NCBI RefSeq assembly: GCF_900172355.1
Contig: NZ_FWFZ01000010.1
Span: 96,187 to 160,186 of the forward strand
Direction of reading: 5' to 3'
DNA from: Roseisalinus antarcticus
GTDB taxonomy: Bacteria > Pseudomonadota > Alphaproteobacteria > Rhodobacterales > Rhodobacteraceae
DNA length: 64,000 nt
The notes below the pieces were generated by a model that was not told the origin of the DNA, did not search any database, and worked only from the letters and a program-made list of their open reading frames with translations. The position numbers and the translations under genes are program-made. Each line of letters begins with the position of its first letter. Position 1 is the stretch's first letter. Shown here piece after piece: positions 38,322 through 46,961 of this stretch.

Positions 38322-39149
38322 TCATCCAGGCAGACCCAGCAACTGCCGGGCCTCACGCGGTGTCGCGACCGGGCGGTCGTATTTCCGGCAGACCTCGACC
38401 GTGCGCTGCACAAGGGCCGCGTTTGACGGGGCCAGCGTCTGCGGGTCGAGGCGGATGTTGTCCTCCAGCCCGGTGCGGGCATGGCCGCCGGCGGAGACGG
38501 ACCATTCGTTGACCTCCAGTTGATGGCGCCCGATCCCCGCCGCGCACCATTCGGAGTTCGGCAGGAGGCGGGCCATCGTCTCCACGTAGATGTCGAAGAC
38601 CCGGCTGTCGGCCGGCATCGCGTTCTTCACGCCCATGACGAACTGGACATAGGCATTGCCCCGGATCCGCCCATCCCCATTCATCTCCGCCGCCTTGAAG
38701 ATATGCGACAGATCGAAGGCCTCGATCTCGGGCATCACGTCGTGGTGGCGCATCTCGGCGGCGAGCCAATCGACAAGATCGGGCGGGTTTTCATAGACCC
38801 GCGTCGGGAAATTGTTCGACCCCACCGACAGCGATGCCATCTCGGGCCGCAGCGGCAGCATGCCGCCGCGTTCCTTGCCAGCGCCCGAACGGCCCCCTGT
38901 CGACAGCTGGATGATCATGTCGGGGCAATGCCGGCGCAACCCCTCCATCAGCCGGGCGAAGCGGTCTGGGTCCGAGGTCGGAGTCTCGTTCTCGTCGCGC
39001 ACGTGGGCATGGCAGATCGCGGCGCCGGCCTCATGGGCGGCCTGGGTGCTTTCGATCTGTTGCTCGATGGTGACGGGCACCGCCGGATTGTCTGCCGTGC
39101 GGGGAACAGAGCCGGTGATGGCAACGCATATGATGCAGGGTTTGGTCAT
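38322..39149 (-). CDS. BKACE-family beta-keto acid cleavage enzyme
   Basis: A 275-residue TIM-barrel enzyme of the BKACE (3-keto-5-aminohexanoate cleavage, Kce) family. The zinc-binding H47 and H49 lie in CHAHVRD, and LEVNEWSVSAGGHARTGLED carries the Glu and Arg of the active site. Members transfer an acetoacetate unit from a beta-keto acid to acetyl-CoA. The substrate varies by subfamily and no partner genes (such as kamA/kdd or carnitine genes) are adjacent, so it is unknown. The start MTKPCIICV is preferred: AAGAGAA lies just before it, and the upstream in-frame ATGs lack support. Confidence 0.9.
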   Translation of the reverse strand: MTKPCIICVAITGSVPRTADNPAVPVTIEQQIESTQAAHEAGAAICHAHVRDENETPTSDPDRFARLMEGLRRHCPDMIIQLSTGGRSGAGKERGGMLPLRPEMASLSVGSNNFPTRVYENPPDLVDWLAAEMRHHDVMPEIEAFDLSHIFKAAEMNGDGRIRGNAYVQFVMGVKNAMPADSRVFDIYVETMARLLPNSEWCAAGIGRHQLEVNEWSVSAGGHARTGLEDNIRLDPQTLAPSNAALVQRTVEVCRKYDRPVATPREARQLLGLPG

Positions 39150-39523
39150 GTTTCTCTTCATCGCCGGAGTGATGCCATGGCACGAGACGCCATCGATCCT
39201 CCGGATCGTCCTTTTGTGATCCCCTGTTTTCATATGCGACGGGGACGCGAGAGCAAACCGGCATCATGGCAAATCCGCGCATCTTCTCCGCCCGGGCGCC
39301 TGAGTGCCTGCACGCCGCGGTTTTCCGCAGGAGACCCGTCGGCCCTGCCCGCGGCCGCGGCGACGTGCGATTTGCCCGGGCAAAACCACAGTCAACCCAG
39401 CACACCCGCTCGGCCCCTCCGCCGCCGTCCGGGACGGCCGGCTCGGCGCGACGCGCCCGACCGGGACGTTGAACCTCGCAGCGGAGGGGTTCAGGTTTCG
39501 CAGAAATCTCAAGGAGACGCCAG
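39150..39523. other. 374-base intergenic region
   Basis: Lies between the divergent BKACE and aldo/keto reductase genes. Small open frames on both strands have no family features. It probably holds both promoters, but I see no convincing -35/-10 pair or operator. Confidence 0.4.
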
Positions 39524-40537
39524 ATGAAGTACAGGACACTGGGCCGGTCCGGCCTGAAGGTTTCTCAACTCTGCCTCGGCACGATGACCTTTCACGGCGG
39601 CGACGGAATGTGGAAGGCGATCGGCCAGGTCGGTCAGGACGAGGCCGACGCGCTGGTCAAGACCGCGTTCGACGCGGGCATCAACTTCGTCGACACCGCC
39701 GATGTCTATTCCGATGGCGCGTCCGAGACGATGCTGGGCCAGGCGATCCGGAACCTCGGCATTCCGCGCAACGAGCTCGTGATCGCGACCAAGGCCTTCG
39801 GCAGGACCGGCGAGGGGCCGAACAACCGGGGCACGTCGCGCTATCACCTGATGGACGCCTGCAAGGCCAGCCTGGACCGGATGGGCGTCGACCACATTGA
39901 CCTCTACCAGCTACACGGCTTCGACACAGAGACGCCGCTGGAGGAACAGCTGGAGGCGCTGCATACGCTGGTTCAGCATGGCCACGTGCGCTATGTCGGC
40001 GTGTCGAACTGGGCGGCCTGGCAACTGTCCAAGGCGCTGGGCATCGCCGAGCGCAAGGGCCTGACGCCGATTCGCTCGATCCAGTCCTACTACACGCTTG
40101 CAGGCCGCGACCTGGAGCGCGAGATCGTGCCCGCGCTGAGGGAGGAAGGGGTCGGCCTGATGGTCTGGAGCCCGCTTGCCGGCGGCTATCTCTCGGGCAA
40201 GTACACCGGGCAGAATGATGACGACGGGCGCCGCGCCTCGTTCGACTTTCCGCCCATCGACCGGGACAAGGCCGACCGGATCGTCGAGGTCATGCGCGGG
40301 ATCGCGAAGGACAAGGAGGTCTCGGTGTCGCAGATCGCCCTGGCGTGGCTGTTGCACCAGGAGGTGGTGACCAGCGTGATCGTCGGGGCCAAGCGGCTCG
40401 ACCAGTTGCAGGACAACATCGCCGCGACGCAGGTGCGCCTCAGCGACGCCGATCTGGGTGCGCTCGGCGAGGTCAGTGCCCTGGCGAAGGAGTATCCGGG
40501 CTGGATGTTCGAGATGCAGCAGGCCCGCCACGACTGA
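39524..40537 (+). CDS. Aldo/keto reductase
   Basis: A 337-residue aldo/keto reductase of the YajO/general-stress group. The catalytic tetrad segments are visible: FVDTADVYSDG (Asp and Tyr), VIATKAFG (Lys) and DLYQLHGFD (His). NADPH-dependent reduction of aldehydes or ketones is expected. AAGGAGACG precedes the ATG. It lies between the divergent BKACE gene and a convergent LysR gene; a link with either is only positional. Confidence 0.92.
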   Translation: MKYRTLGRSGLKVSQLCLGTMTFHGGDGMWKAIGQVGQDEADALVKTAFDAGINFVDTADVYSDGASETMLGQAIRNLGIPRNELVIATKAFGRTGEGPNNRGTSRYHLMDACKASLDRMGVDHIDLYQLHGFDTETPLEEQLEALHTLVQHGHVRYVGVSNWAAWQLSKALGIAERKGLTPIRSIQSYYTLAGRDLEREIVPALREEGVGLMVWSPLAGGYLSGKYTGQNDDDGRRASFDFPPIDRDKADRIVEVMRGIAKDKEVSVSQIALAWLLHQEVVTSVIVGAKRLDQLQDNIAATQVRLSDADLGALGEVSALAKEYPGWMFEMQQARHD

Positions 40538-40585
40538 CGCATGGCTCTGGCCGCCGCGTCGCGTCTGGCTGCGCGGTGGCGCCCC

Positions 40586-41542
40586 TCAATCCTTGAGCGA
40601 AATGGCTGCCGCGCGCATCTGGCGGTTCACCTCTGCCTGATGCTCTGCGTAGGCCCGGATCACGAGGTCGCGCAGCCAGGCATTGCCGGGGTCAGAGGAA
40701 TTGCGGGCCGACCAGGCAAAGCGAATCGGGAAATCCGTGGGCGCCGCCACCGGTTCCAGCACCTGCAACTCGTAGCGCTTCCACAACTCCAGCATCACGA
40801 AGCTCGGCTGGGTCGCGATGAAATCTGTCGCGGCCAGCATCGGGCCGACGAGCGTGAAGTCGTGCACCTTGCCGCCGATGGTCCTCGGCCGGTTCAACTG
40901 CCGGTGTTCCTTTTCGATCGGCGTGCTGCCGGTGTCCTCGACCGCGACCTGCAGATAGCGGTATGACGCGGCCCTGTCCGCGCACCAGTCCCGGGCGACC
41001 GGATGGCCCTTGCGCACGAAGCTGAAGAAGGTGATCGGCTCCAGGTCGACCGCTTCGATCCCGTCCACCAGATGGGCGCGGCCACCCACATGCAGCAGGT
41101 CGATCAGCCCGTCGACCAGGTCGATCTGGTTGTTGGACCGGATCCGCACCCATTCGACCATGACGTTCGGCGCGACAGACTGGATCGCCGCCGTGGTCCG
41201 GGCCATGAAGGCCGGCGAGGAGTGCAGCGCGATCAGGAAGACGCGGTCGCTGGTCGCGGGGTCGAAGGGCTCCGGCGGCTCCAGCGCCCGGCGCAGGCCC
41301 CGCAGAACCGGCGCAAGCTGATCGGCCAGAAGCAGCGCCTGCGCGGTCGGCTGCATCTTGCCCCCGACCCGGACCAGCAGCGGATCGTCGAACTGCGTCC
41401 GCAACCGGCCCAGCGCGTGGCTGACCGCCGAGGGCGTCAGGGCCAACCGGTCCGCCGTGGCCGCCACGCTTCCCTCCTCGATCAGCGCCTCGAAGGTGAT
41501 GAGCAGATTGAGGTCGACCTTGTGAAGCTGAATCTGGCTCAT
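40586..41542 (-). CDS. LysR-type regulator (NodD/NahR-like group)
   Basis: A 318-residue LysR protein beginning MSQIQLHKVDLNLLITFEAL, the typical start of the NodD/NahR/SyrM subgroup, with ATADRLALTPSAVSHALGRL as recognition region. The effector domain spans roughly residues 95-300. The reading frame is open far upstream, but that part is a shadow of the methyltransferase gene. It diverges from the methyltransferase gene (273-base gap) and converges on the aldo/keto reductase gene; its target is unknown. Confidence 0.9.
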   Translation of the reverse strand: MSQIQLHKVDLNLLITFEALIEEGSVAATADRLALTPSAVSHALGRLRTQFDDPLLVRVGGKMQPTAQALLLADQLAPVLRGLRRALEPPEPFDPATSDRVFLIALHSSPAFMARTTAAIQSVAPNVMVEWVRIRSNNQIDLVDGLIDLLHVGGRAHLVDGIEAVDLEPITFFSFVRKGHPVARDWCADRAASYRYLQVAVEDTGSTPIEKEHRQLNRPRTIGGKVHDFTLVGPMLAATDFIATQPSFVMLELWKRYELQVLEPVAAPTDFPIRFAWSARNSSDPGNAWLRDLVIRAYAEHQAEVNRQMRAAAISLKD

Positions 41543-41815
41543 GTGCACCTGAAATCGTTTCGCTGCATGAAATTTTGCACGTGGGCTATGGTCGTTCAAG
41601 TCCAGAGAAATGTCAGACCGGTCGCAGCGCACCACACTTAAGATGTTGAAATAGCATGCGGTTCCCGCTTGGGGGACAACAAGGAAGCCATGTCTGGTGA
41701 GCGGGCAAACCAAAATGTGACCACCTGAATATCGTTCCTGGCGACCACGTCGGGACGGCTGATACCCCCCCCCGGCCGCATTGCGGGACCCGGCAACAAA
41801 CCCGAGGAGAGACCA

Positions 41816-42634
41816 ATGACAGACACCAAAGAAGCCCCCGCCCGCACCATGAGCGGCGAAGCCAACGGCCGCATATGGGGCCTTCGCGCCAGCGATTGGG
41901 CCAGCATCCAGGAACAGCAATGTGCGGTGACCTATCACGCCGTCTTCGACAGGGGCGTGGTCGGGTCCGGGACGCGGCTTCTGGATGCGGGCTGCGGCGC
42001 CGGGATGGCGCTGGAGCTCGCGGCCGATCTCGGCGCGTCCGTCTCGGGCATCGACGCCTCGGCCGCTCTGCTGAAGATCGCGCGGGACCGGCTTCCCGGT
42101 GTCAGCCTGGTGCAGGGCGATCTCGAGCGCCTGCCGTTCGACGACAACGACTTCGATATCGTCACCGGCTTCAATTCTTTCCAATACGCCAGCGATCCGG
42201 TCGCCGCCCTGCGCGAAGCCGCCCGCGTGACCCGGCCGGGCGGGCGCGTGTTCGTCATGACCTGGGGCGAGCCCGCGGGGATGGAGGCCGCGGCCTTCGT
42301 CGCGGCGCTGAAGCCGCTGCTGCCGCCGCCGCCCCCAGGCGCCGCCGGCCCCTTCGCCCTGTCCGAGCCCGGCAAACTCGCCGAGCTTGCAGGCAAGGCC
42401 GGGCTGACCGCGCTTGAGGTCTTCGACGTCGAGTCGCCCTGGGGCTACCCGGACCTTGCGACCGCCCTTAGGGGCCTGGGCTCGTCTGGAGTGGCCACCA
42501 AGGCGGCCGAGCACAGCGGCCAGGAGGCCCTCGATGCCGCCCACGAAACGGCGCTGGCCCCCTTCCGCCAGCCGGACGGAGGCTATCGCATCGGCGCGAC
42601 ATTCCGTATCCTTATGGCTGGCGTCGAAGGCTGA
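41816..42634 (+). CDS. SAM-dependent methyltransferase (class I)
   Basis: A 272-residue class I methyltransferase. Motif I is LLDAGCGAGMALELA (about residues 55-69), the acidic end of strand 2 is SGIDAS, and QGDLERLPFDDNDFDIVTGF is motif II, followed by ARVTRPGGRVFVM. It resembles the UbiE/Methyltransf_11 group. A Pro-run (PPPPPG) interrupts the C-terminal half. GAGGAGAG precedes the ATG. Its substrate is not recognisable. The upstream 273-base gap contains a run of nine C at 41765-41773. Confidence 0.88.
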   Translation: MTDTKEAPARTMSGEANGRIWGLRASDWASIQEQQCAVTYHAVFDRGVVGSGTRLLDAGCGAGMALELAADLGASVSGIDASAALLKIARDRLPGVSLVQGDLERLPFDDNDFDIVTGFNSFQYASDPVAALREAARVTRPGGRVFVMTWGEPAGMEAAAFVAALKPLLPPPPPGAAGPFALSEPGKLAELAGKAGLTALEVFDVESPWGYPDLATALRGLGSSGVATKAAEHSGQEALDAAHETALAPFRQPDGGYRIGATFRILMAGVEG

Positions 42635-42667
42635 TACCGCTTGGTCGCCGCGGCCCGCCGGTCTACC

Positions 42668-42727
42668 CTGCGGCTGCGGCTGCGGCTGCGGCTCCGGCTG
42701 CGGCTGTGGCTGTGGCTGTGGCTGTGG
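42668..42727. repeat. Hexanucleotide tandem repeat (10 units)
   Basis: Ten adjoining six-base units: four CTGCGG, one CTCCGG, one CTGCGG and four CTGTGG. It lies in the gap between the methyltransferase stop and the next start, 47 bases upstream of that ATG. The ordered change from CTGCGG to CTGTGG suggests stepwise duplication of variant units. Confidence 0.9.
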
Positions 42728-42774
42728 CGACCCGCTTTACATCGAAGTCCCCATGCGAGAGGCCCGAGGACAAT

Positions 42775-43260
42775 ATGGCACAGATATTTCAGGTGGTGGC
42801 CCTTGGCGTTGCAACGCTTGGCACGGGTGCCGCGACGATGACGGTGATGCGCGGCGACGTCCCCGATCTTGTTGTCCCCGAGGGCAACTGGTCGGCCGGC
42901 ACCCAGCTCGACGGCAAGACGTTCGACTTTGTTGGCGCCGACCTGAACAGCGGCGAGGTCCTGACGGACGAGCTTGTCTTTCGTGACGGCACGTTTCAGT
43001 CCAGCAATTGCCAGATCTACTGCGATTTCGGATGGTCCGACTACCAGACCAAGACGGTAGGCGACGTGATCCATTTCACCGCCCGGACGGCCTGCCCGAC
43101 CGCCCCGCATACGGTCGTGTGGTACGGCACGGTGAACGGTGACACGGTGGAAGTCGAAGGGACCTGGACCACGCGGCGCTGGTACTGGACCCATCAGATC
43201 GTCTTTGCCGGATCGGGATCGGCCGCGGCGCCTGTGCCTGGCCAGGACGTCGAGGGATAG
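42775..43260 (+). CDS. Small exported protein of unknown function
   Basis: A 161-residue protein with a hydrophobic N-terminus (MAQIFQVVALGVATLGTGAA) that could be a signal peptide or anchor. The rest is beta-rich, with aromatic and Thr-rich strands, and contains three Cys: two in SSNCQIYCDFGW and one in ARTACPTAP. It resembles lipocalin-like small exported proteins in general character, but I do not recognise the family. CGAGGACA precedes the ATG; a longer frame through the upstream tandem repeat lacks support. The membrane-protein gene follows 9 bases later, suggesting co-transcription. Confidence 0.65.
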   Translation: MAQIFQVVALGVATLGTGAATMTVMRGDVPDLVVPEGNWSAGTQLDGKTFDFVGADLNSGEVLTDELVFRDGTFQSSNCQIYCDFGWSDYQTKTVGDVIHFTARTACPTAPHTVVWYGTVNGDTVEVEGTWTTRRWYWTHQIVFAGSGSAAAPVPGQDVEG

Positions 43261-43269
43261 GGCCCGGTC

Positions 43270-43929
43270 GTGACCCCCTCCCCATCGCGCATCGGCGGCC
43301 TGGTGCTGCGGATCGTGCTTTTCCTTGCGGTTCTCGCGCTCGCCACCTGGGGGGCGCACATGGTGCGCGAGGCCCTGAACCTCGAGATCCGGCCCGGCAA
43401 CGAGCAGCAGGTCCATCGCGCGATCATGATGGGCGCGGTGGCCTATGTCGGGCTTCTGGCGCTGCCTTTCGTGCCGGGGGCCGAGATCGGGCTGGCGATG
43501 CTTGCCGCCTTCGGAGCGGGGATCGCGCCGCTGATCTATGTGGCCACGGTGGCCTCGATGACGCTGGCCTACACGGTCGGGCGCTTCCTGCCGATCAGCT
43601 TGCTGGAGCGTCTGTTGTCCCTGTTGCGCTTGCGGCGCGCGGCGGCCCTCGTCGCCCGCGTGGCCCCCCTGTCGCCGGACGACAGGCTCGCGGCGCTGCT
43701 CGACGGACAATCGCAACGTGCGCTGAGCCTCGGGCTGCGCTACCGCTACGTGGCACTCGCGCTTGCGGTGAACACGCCGGGAAACGCGATCGTCGGCGGC
43801 GGGGGCGGCATCATGATGATGGCGGGCCTGAGCGGCGTGTTCTCCCCGCTCGCGACCTTCGTGACCGTCGCGGTTGCCGTCTCTCCGGTGCCACTGGCGA
43901 TGATGTTTCTCGGGCTGCAGATCGGATGA
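43270..43929 (+). CDS. Integral membrane protein, VTT/DedA-like in character (GTG start)
   Basis: A 219-residue protein with about five or six hydrophobic segments. FVPGAEIGLAMLAAFG and the C-terminal NTPGNAIVGGGGGIMMMAG followed by FSPLATFVTVAVAVSP recall the SNARE-associated/DedA (VTT) fold, in which glycines and prolines form re-entrant loops, but the match is loose. The start is GTG, nine bases after the upstream stop, with no ATG alternative close by. The role is unknown. Confidence 0.65.
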   Translation: MTPSPSRIGGLVLRIVLFLAVLALATWGAHMVREALNLEIRPGNEQQVHRAIMMGAVAYVGLLALPFVPGAEIGLAMLAAFGAGIAPLIYVATVASMTLAYTVGRFLPISLLERLLSLLRLRRAAALVARVAPLSPDDRLAALLDGQSQRALSLGLRYRYVALALAVNTPGNAIVGGGGGIMMMAGLSGVFSPLATFVTVAVAVSPVPLAMMFLGLQIG

Positions 43930-44014
43930 GAGCACCGGGGCCGCGGCATTGCGTTTGGCGCTTGATCCTGACGCGGGAAACGCAGAGCTTGAGGGTCTGT
44001 CCAGAGGTGTCTCT

Positions 44015-44308
44015 ATGATCCGCCATGTCGTTCTCGTCTCGTTCAAACCCGAAGCGTCGGCCGACCAGACCTCGGCCTGGCACGACGCCGTCACCGAATT
44101 GTGCAAACAAAGCCCAGAGGTGCTGTCGTTTTCCCTCGGTCGGAACATCGGAAGCGGGCCGAACCATCACGACGCGGCGCTGGTCGCCGATTTCGCCGAC
44201 ATGGAGAGCTTTCGCCGGTACGTCGGCAGCGACCAGCACAAGGCCTATGTCGAAAACCACGCGCGTCAGGTGACCGCCAAGCTCGCCGCTATCCAGCACG
44301 AGATCTAG
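44015..44308 (+). CDS. Dabb (stress-responsive A/B barrel) domain protein
   Basis: A 97-residue protein of the Dabb family: IRHVVLVSFKPEAS at the start, LGRNIG and DFADMESFRRYVGSDQH later are typical. These form small dimeric ferredoxin-like barrels. Their biochemical role is mostly unknown; some act on polyketide intermediates. AGAGGTG precedes the ATG. It converges on the 13-gene leftward operon, ending 41 bases from it. Confidence 0.85.
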   Translation: MIRHVVLVSFKPEASADQTSAWHDAVTELCKQSPEVLSFSLGRNIGSGPNHHDAALVADFADMESFRRYVGSDQHKAYVENHARQVTAKLAAIQHEI

Positions 44309-44348
44309 GACCTCCGACCGGGCCTGTCCCGCAGCCTGCCTGACCCCG

Positions 44349-45557
44349 TCAGCCGGGCGTCCCGGTCGCCGCCCCGGTTGATGTCGAGACCCCTCCGAGA
44401 TGGGGCAGGACCGCCAACAGCGGGCTGACGAGGCTTCGCCCCAGGGCCCGGGCGCGGTCCGGCGACCAGCCGGTCGAGGGCACGGGAGCCTTGGTCACGT
44501 CCTTGAAAGGCTGCTCCAGCAGCACTGACAGGGCCTGCGGGAAATGATTGCCGACCCAGTTCCAGCCCATGCTCAGATCGGGCTCGGCCGGGCAGCCGCC
44601 CGGATAGGGATGGCCCGTCTCGTAGTCCGGCGTGGCCAGCGCCCAGGCCACTTCGAAAACCCGGAACGGGGCCCAGCGTTCGGAGCGCCAGGTGGGCACG
44701 TTCTCGGACGGCCAGATGAAGTTGCACCGCAGCTCGCCGTCGGCGTGGCAATCGAGGAAGAAGTCGACGCCGCGGTCCATCATCGCCGCGCGGATCACCG
44801 CGACTTCGGGTGTGGTTTCGGGGTCGGGCGCGACCCAGGCACGATTGAGATTGCACCGCGCCGCGTTCGAGCGCGACAGGCCCAGCGCGGAGCCGTCGGG
44901 GTTCGCGTTCACGACCACGTTGAGCTCCGCCCGCGCCAGCAGCATCCGCGCGGTGGCATCCGCCGGGTCCAGCAACCGCTCGAACAGGCCCTCGAGCAGA
45001 AAGCCGCCCTGGGTCTCGGACGGATGCTGCCGCGCGACGATCCATAGGGCGGGCTTGTCCGCGCCGGCGCCGAAGGTCAGCAGGTCCAGAGGCCGCCCGT
45101 CGACCGATTGCCCGATCTCGCGCAGCGCCGCATCTGGATGCGCGAGGGCCGCGGCGACCAGGGCCGCGTCGCGTTCCGGCCCGAACGGGGGGAACTGGCA
45201 GATCTGGACGATGTCGCGCTCGGGCCGCAGCGTGAAGCTGAAGGTCCGGCCGTCGTAGTCCGCGCCGATCCGGCGCCAGCTGACCCCGTCCTCGCTGACC
45301 ATCGGCCCGGTGTCGGTCCATTTGTCGGCGTAGTCCTCACGATTGGCCATCCGCGCCGCCAGCGCCTCGGCCACGTCCTCGAACACGAAGGTCACCGTCC
45401 GCCCGCGCACGCCCGAGGCGCGGAAATTGTACCAGCCGATGAAGTTGGTGCCGGGATCGGGCGGGACCCGAAGCCTTATCAGCTCCGGGTCGCTGGCATC
45501 CAGCACCTCGATGCGCCCGCAGGGGATGGCCGCCGAAATCTGGACGGGCGCGCGCAT
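44349..45557 (-). CDS. M14-family metallocarboxypeptidase (second paralogue of the operon)
   Basis: A 402-residue M14 peptidase with an N-terminal beta domain (about residues 15-125, WYNFRASGVRGRTVTF) like the cytosolic carboxypeptidase group. Zinc ligands are H178 and E181 (RQHPSET) and H271 (DCHADGE); the catalytic Glu is likely that of VLLEQPFKD. There is no signal peptide, so it acts in the cytoplasm. It is the last gene of the operon, one base after the aldo/keto reductase stop. Members remove C-terminal residues or act on Glu side-chain links; the substrate here is unknown. Confidence 0.88.
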   Translation of the reverse strand: MRAPVQISAAIPCGRIEVLDASDPELIRLRVPPDPGTNFIGWYNFRASGVRGRTVTFVFEDVAEALAARMANREDYADKWTDTGPMVSEDGVSWRRIGADYDGRTFSFTLRPERDIVQICQFPPFGPERDAALVAAALAHPDAALREIGQSVDGRPLDLLTFGAGADKPALWIVARQHPSETQGGFLLEGLFERLLDPADATARMLLARAELNVVVNANPDGSALGLSRSNAARCNLNRAWVAPDPETTPEVAVIRAAMMDRGVDFFLDCHADGELRCNFIWPSENVPTWRSERWAPFRVFEVAWALATPDYETGHPYPGGCPAEPDLSMGWNWVGNHFPQALSVLLEQPFKDVTKAPVPSTGWSPDRARALGRSLVSPLLAVLPHLGGVSTSTGAATGTPG

Positions 45558-45558
45558 C

Positions 45559-46611
45559 TCAGGCCTCGTTCAGGTTGTATTTCATGATCCGCCCGTGCCG
45601 CCCGTCGCGGTCGCGCTCGAGATCGAAGACATCCCCCTCGACCGTCGGCATCTGTGCGATCATGGCGTCGATGCGGGCCAGGTCGCCCGCGTCCAGGACG
45701 ATGTCGAACAGCCGCGCGTGCTTGTCCAGGTGGCCGCCGTGGCGCACCCCGACGATGATCGCGGCGACGGCCGGGTCCTGCAGCATCGCCTTCATCGCGA
45801 TCGAGGCGATGTCGGCGTCGTGCTTGTCGGCCAGCTCCCGCAAGAGGGACAGCAGCGCCTGGAATGCGTCCCACCCGCCGGCGTCCTCGATGATCAGGCG
45901 ATATTTCGTCAAAGAGCGGTTTTCGAGCGTGTCGCCCGGCATCGGCTGCCCCAGCCACTTGTCCGACAAGAACCCGCCCGCGACAGTGCCGTAGCACAGC
46001 AGCTTGATATCGTGCTCGGCGCAAAAGCCGATCATCTCGCGCTGCGGGCGCCGGTCCAGAAGGGAATATTGCAGCTGCGTCGAGGCCGGGCGATAGCCGC
46101 TGTCGACCAGCTCCCGCATGCAGCGGGTGTTGAAGTTGGTGGTGGCGAGCCGGTCGATCTTGCCCTCGCGCTGGAAATCGGCGAGCCATCCGGCGACCTC
46201 GACCTGGCGCGGGACGGCAAGGTCCCACCAGTGGAACTGCACCAGGTCGAGCCGGTCCGTCCCGAGGCGGCGCAGGGACCGGTCGATCGTCGCCTGGACC
46301 TGCGTTTTGGTGATCGTGCGAAGCTTGTCGAGGTCCGGCACGCATTTGGTATGCACCTTGAGCATCGCCAGCCTGTCGTCGCGCCCCCGCGCCTTGCAGT
46401 CGCGCCGGTAGGCGCCGATCAGATCCTCGACGCCGGTATAGATGTCGGCGCAGTCGAAGGTGGTGATGCCCGCGCGGACGTAATCGTCCATCTCGCGGAC
46501 GGCGCGGTCGGGGTCGACGGGGCCGTGTCCGCCCGACAGGTGCCAGCCACCCTTGATGATCCGGCTGATGTCGAACCCCGGGGCCAGTTCGGTGCGGTCT
46601 ACCTGGGACAT
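45559..46611 (-). CDS. Aldo/keto reductase of the operon
   Basis: A 350-residue aldo/keto reductase. TFDCADIYTGVEDLIG holds the Asp/Tyr pair, KVHTKCVPDLD the Lys and DLVQFHWWD the His. CAGGAGTG precedes the ATG. It lies 2 bases after the TIGR04076 gene and 1 base before the second M14 gene. In this operon it probably reduces an aldehyde or ketone freed from the imported compound (inference). It is only distantly similar to the aldo/keto reductase encoded at 39.5 kb. Confidence 0.88.
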   Translation of the reverse strand: MSQVDRTELAPGFDISRIIKGGWHLSGGHGPVDPDRAVREMDDYVRAGITTFDCADIYTGVEDLIGAYRRDCKARGRDDRLAMLKVHTKCVPDLDKLRTITKTQVQATIDRSLRRLGTDRLDLVQFHWWDLAVPRQVEVAGWLADFQREGKIDRLATTNFNTRCMRELVDSGYRPASTQLQYSLLDRRPQREMIGFCAEHDIKLLCYGTVAGGFLSDKWLGQPMPGDTLENRSLTKYRLIIEDAGGWDAFQALLSLLRELADKHDADIASIAMKAMLQDPAVAAIIVGVRHGGHLDKHARLFDIVLDAGDLARIDAMIAQMPTVEGDVFDLERDRDGRHGRIMKYNLNEA

Positions 46612-46613
46612 GA

Positions 46614-46961
46614 TCACTCCTGCGGTTTGGTCGGCAGCGGCACGGCGGTGGTGGCTGCATGGCTGAACCTGCGTTTGCCGATGCGGGTGATGCGCAGGCG
46701 CGAGGGGCAGTTGGGATCGGGACAGGCGACCTCGGCGTCGGTGCTCATCCAGTCGTTGGCGTCGGTCACCCGCTGCTTGGCCGGCAGCAGGGGCAGCACC
46801 GCCGACAGGGAATAGATCGAGAACCCCTGCCCCGGCGGCAGCTTCAGCACCTCGCCGTGCAGCTCGAACCAATCGCCCTCGTTGCCGCAGTAGATCTGAC
46901 CGGGACCGCTGCGCACAAGTTCGACCCTCAGGTCGTAGAGTTCGAAGTCGTCATCGCTCAT
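46614..46961 (-). CDS. TIGR04076-type small protein
   Basis: A 115-residue protein with YDLRVELVRSGPGQIYCGNE, FELHGEVLKLPPGQGFSIYS, and a Cys pair in VACPDPNCPSRLRI. It matches the pattern of the TIGR04076 family, small proteins of unknown function often found in amino-acid and xenobiotic catabolic clusters. It overlaps the upstream hyuB by four bases (ATGA). The two C-terminal Cys and one central Cys could bind a metal, but this is not shown. The upstream part of the frame shadows hyuB. Confidence 0.7.
   Translation of the reverse strand: MSDDDFELYDLRVELVRSGPGQIYCGNEGDWFELHGEVLKLPPGQGFSIYSLSAVLPLLPAKQRVTDANDWMSTDAEVACPDPNCPSRLRITRIGKRRFSHAATTAVPLPTKPQE

Noticed and set aside
42668..42727. 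Possible CRISPR array
   Set aside because: The units are six bases long and contiguous with no spacers, so this is a simple tandem repeat.
42583..44148. 521-codon leftward frame containing HSHSHSHSRSRS-like repeats
   Set aside because: The repeats are only the translated hexanucleotide tandem repeat, and the rest shadows two plausible rightward genes and the start of a third.
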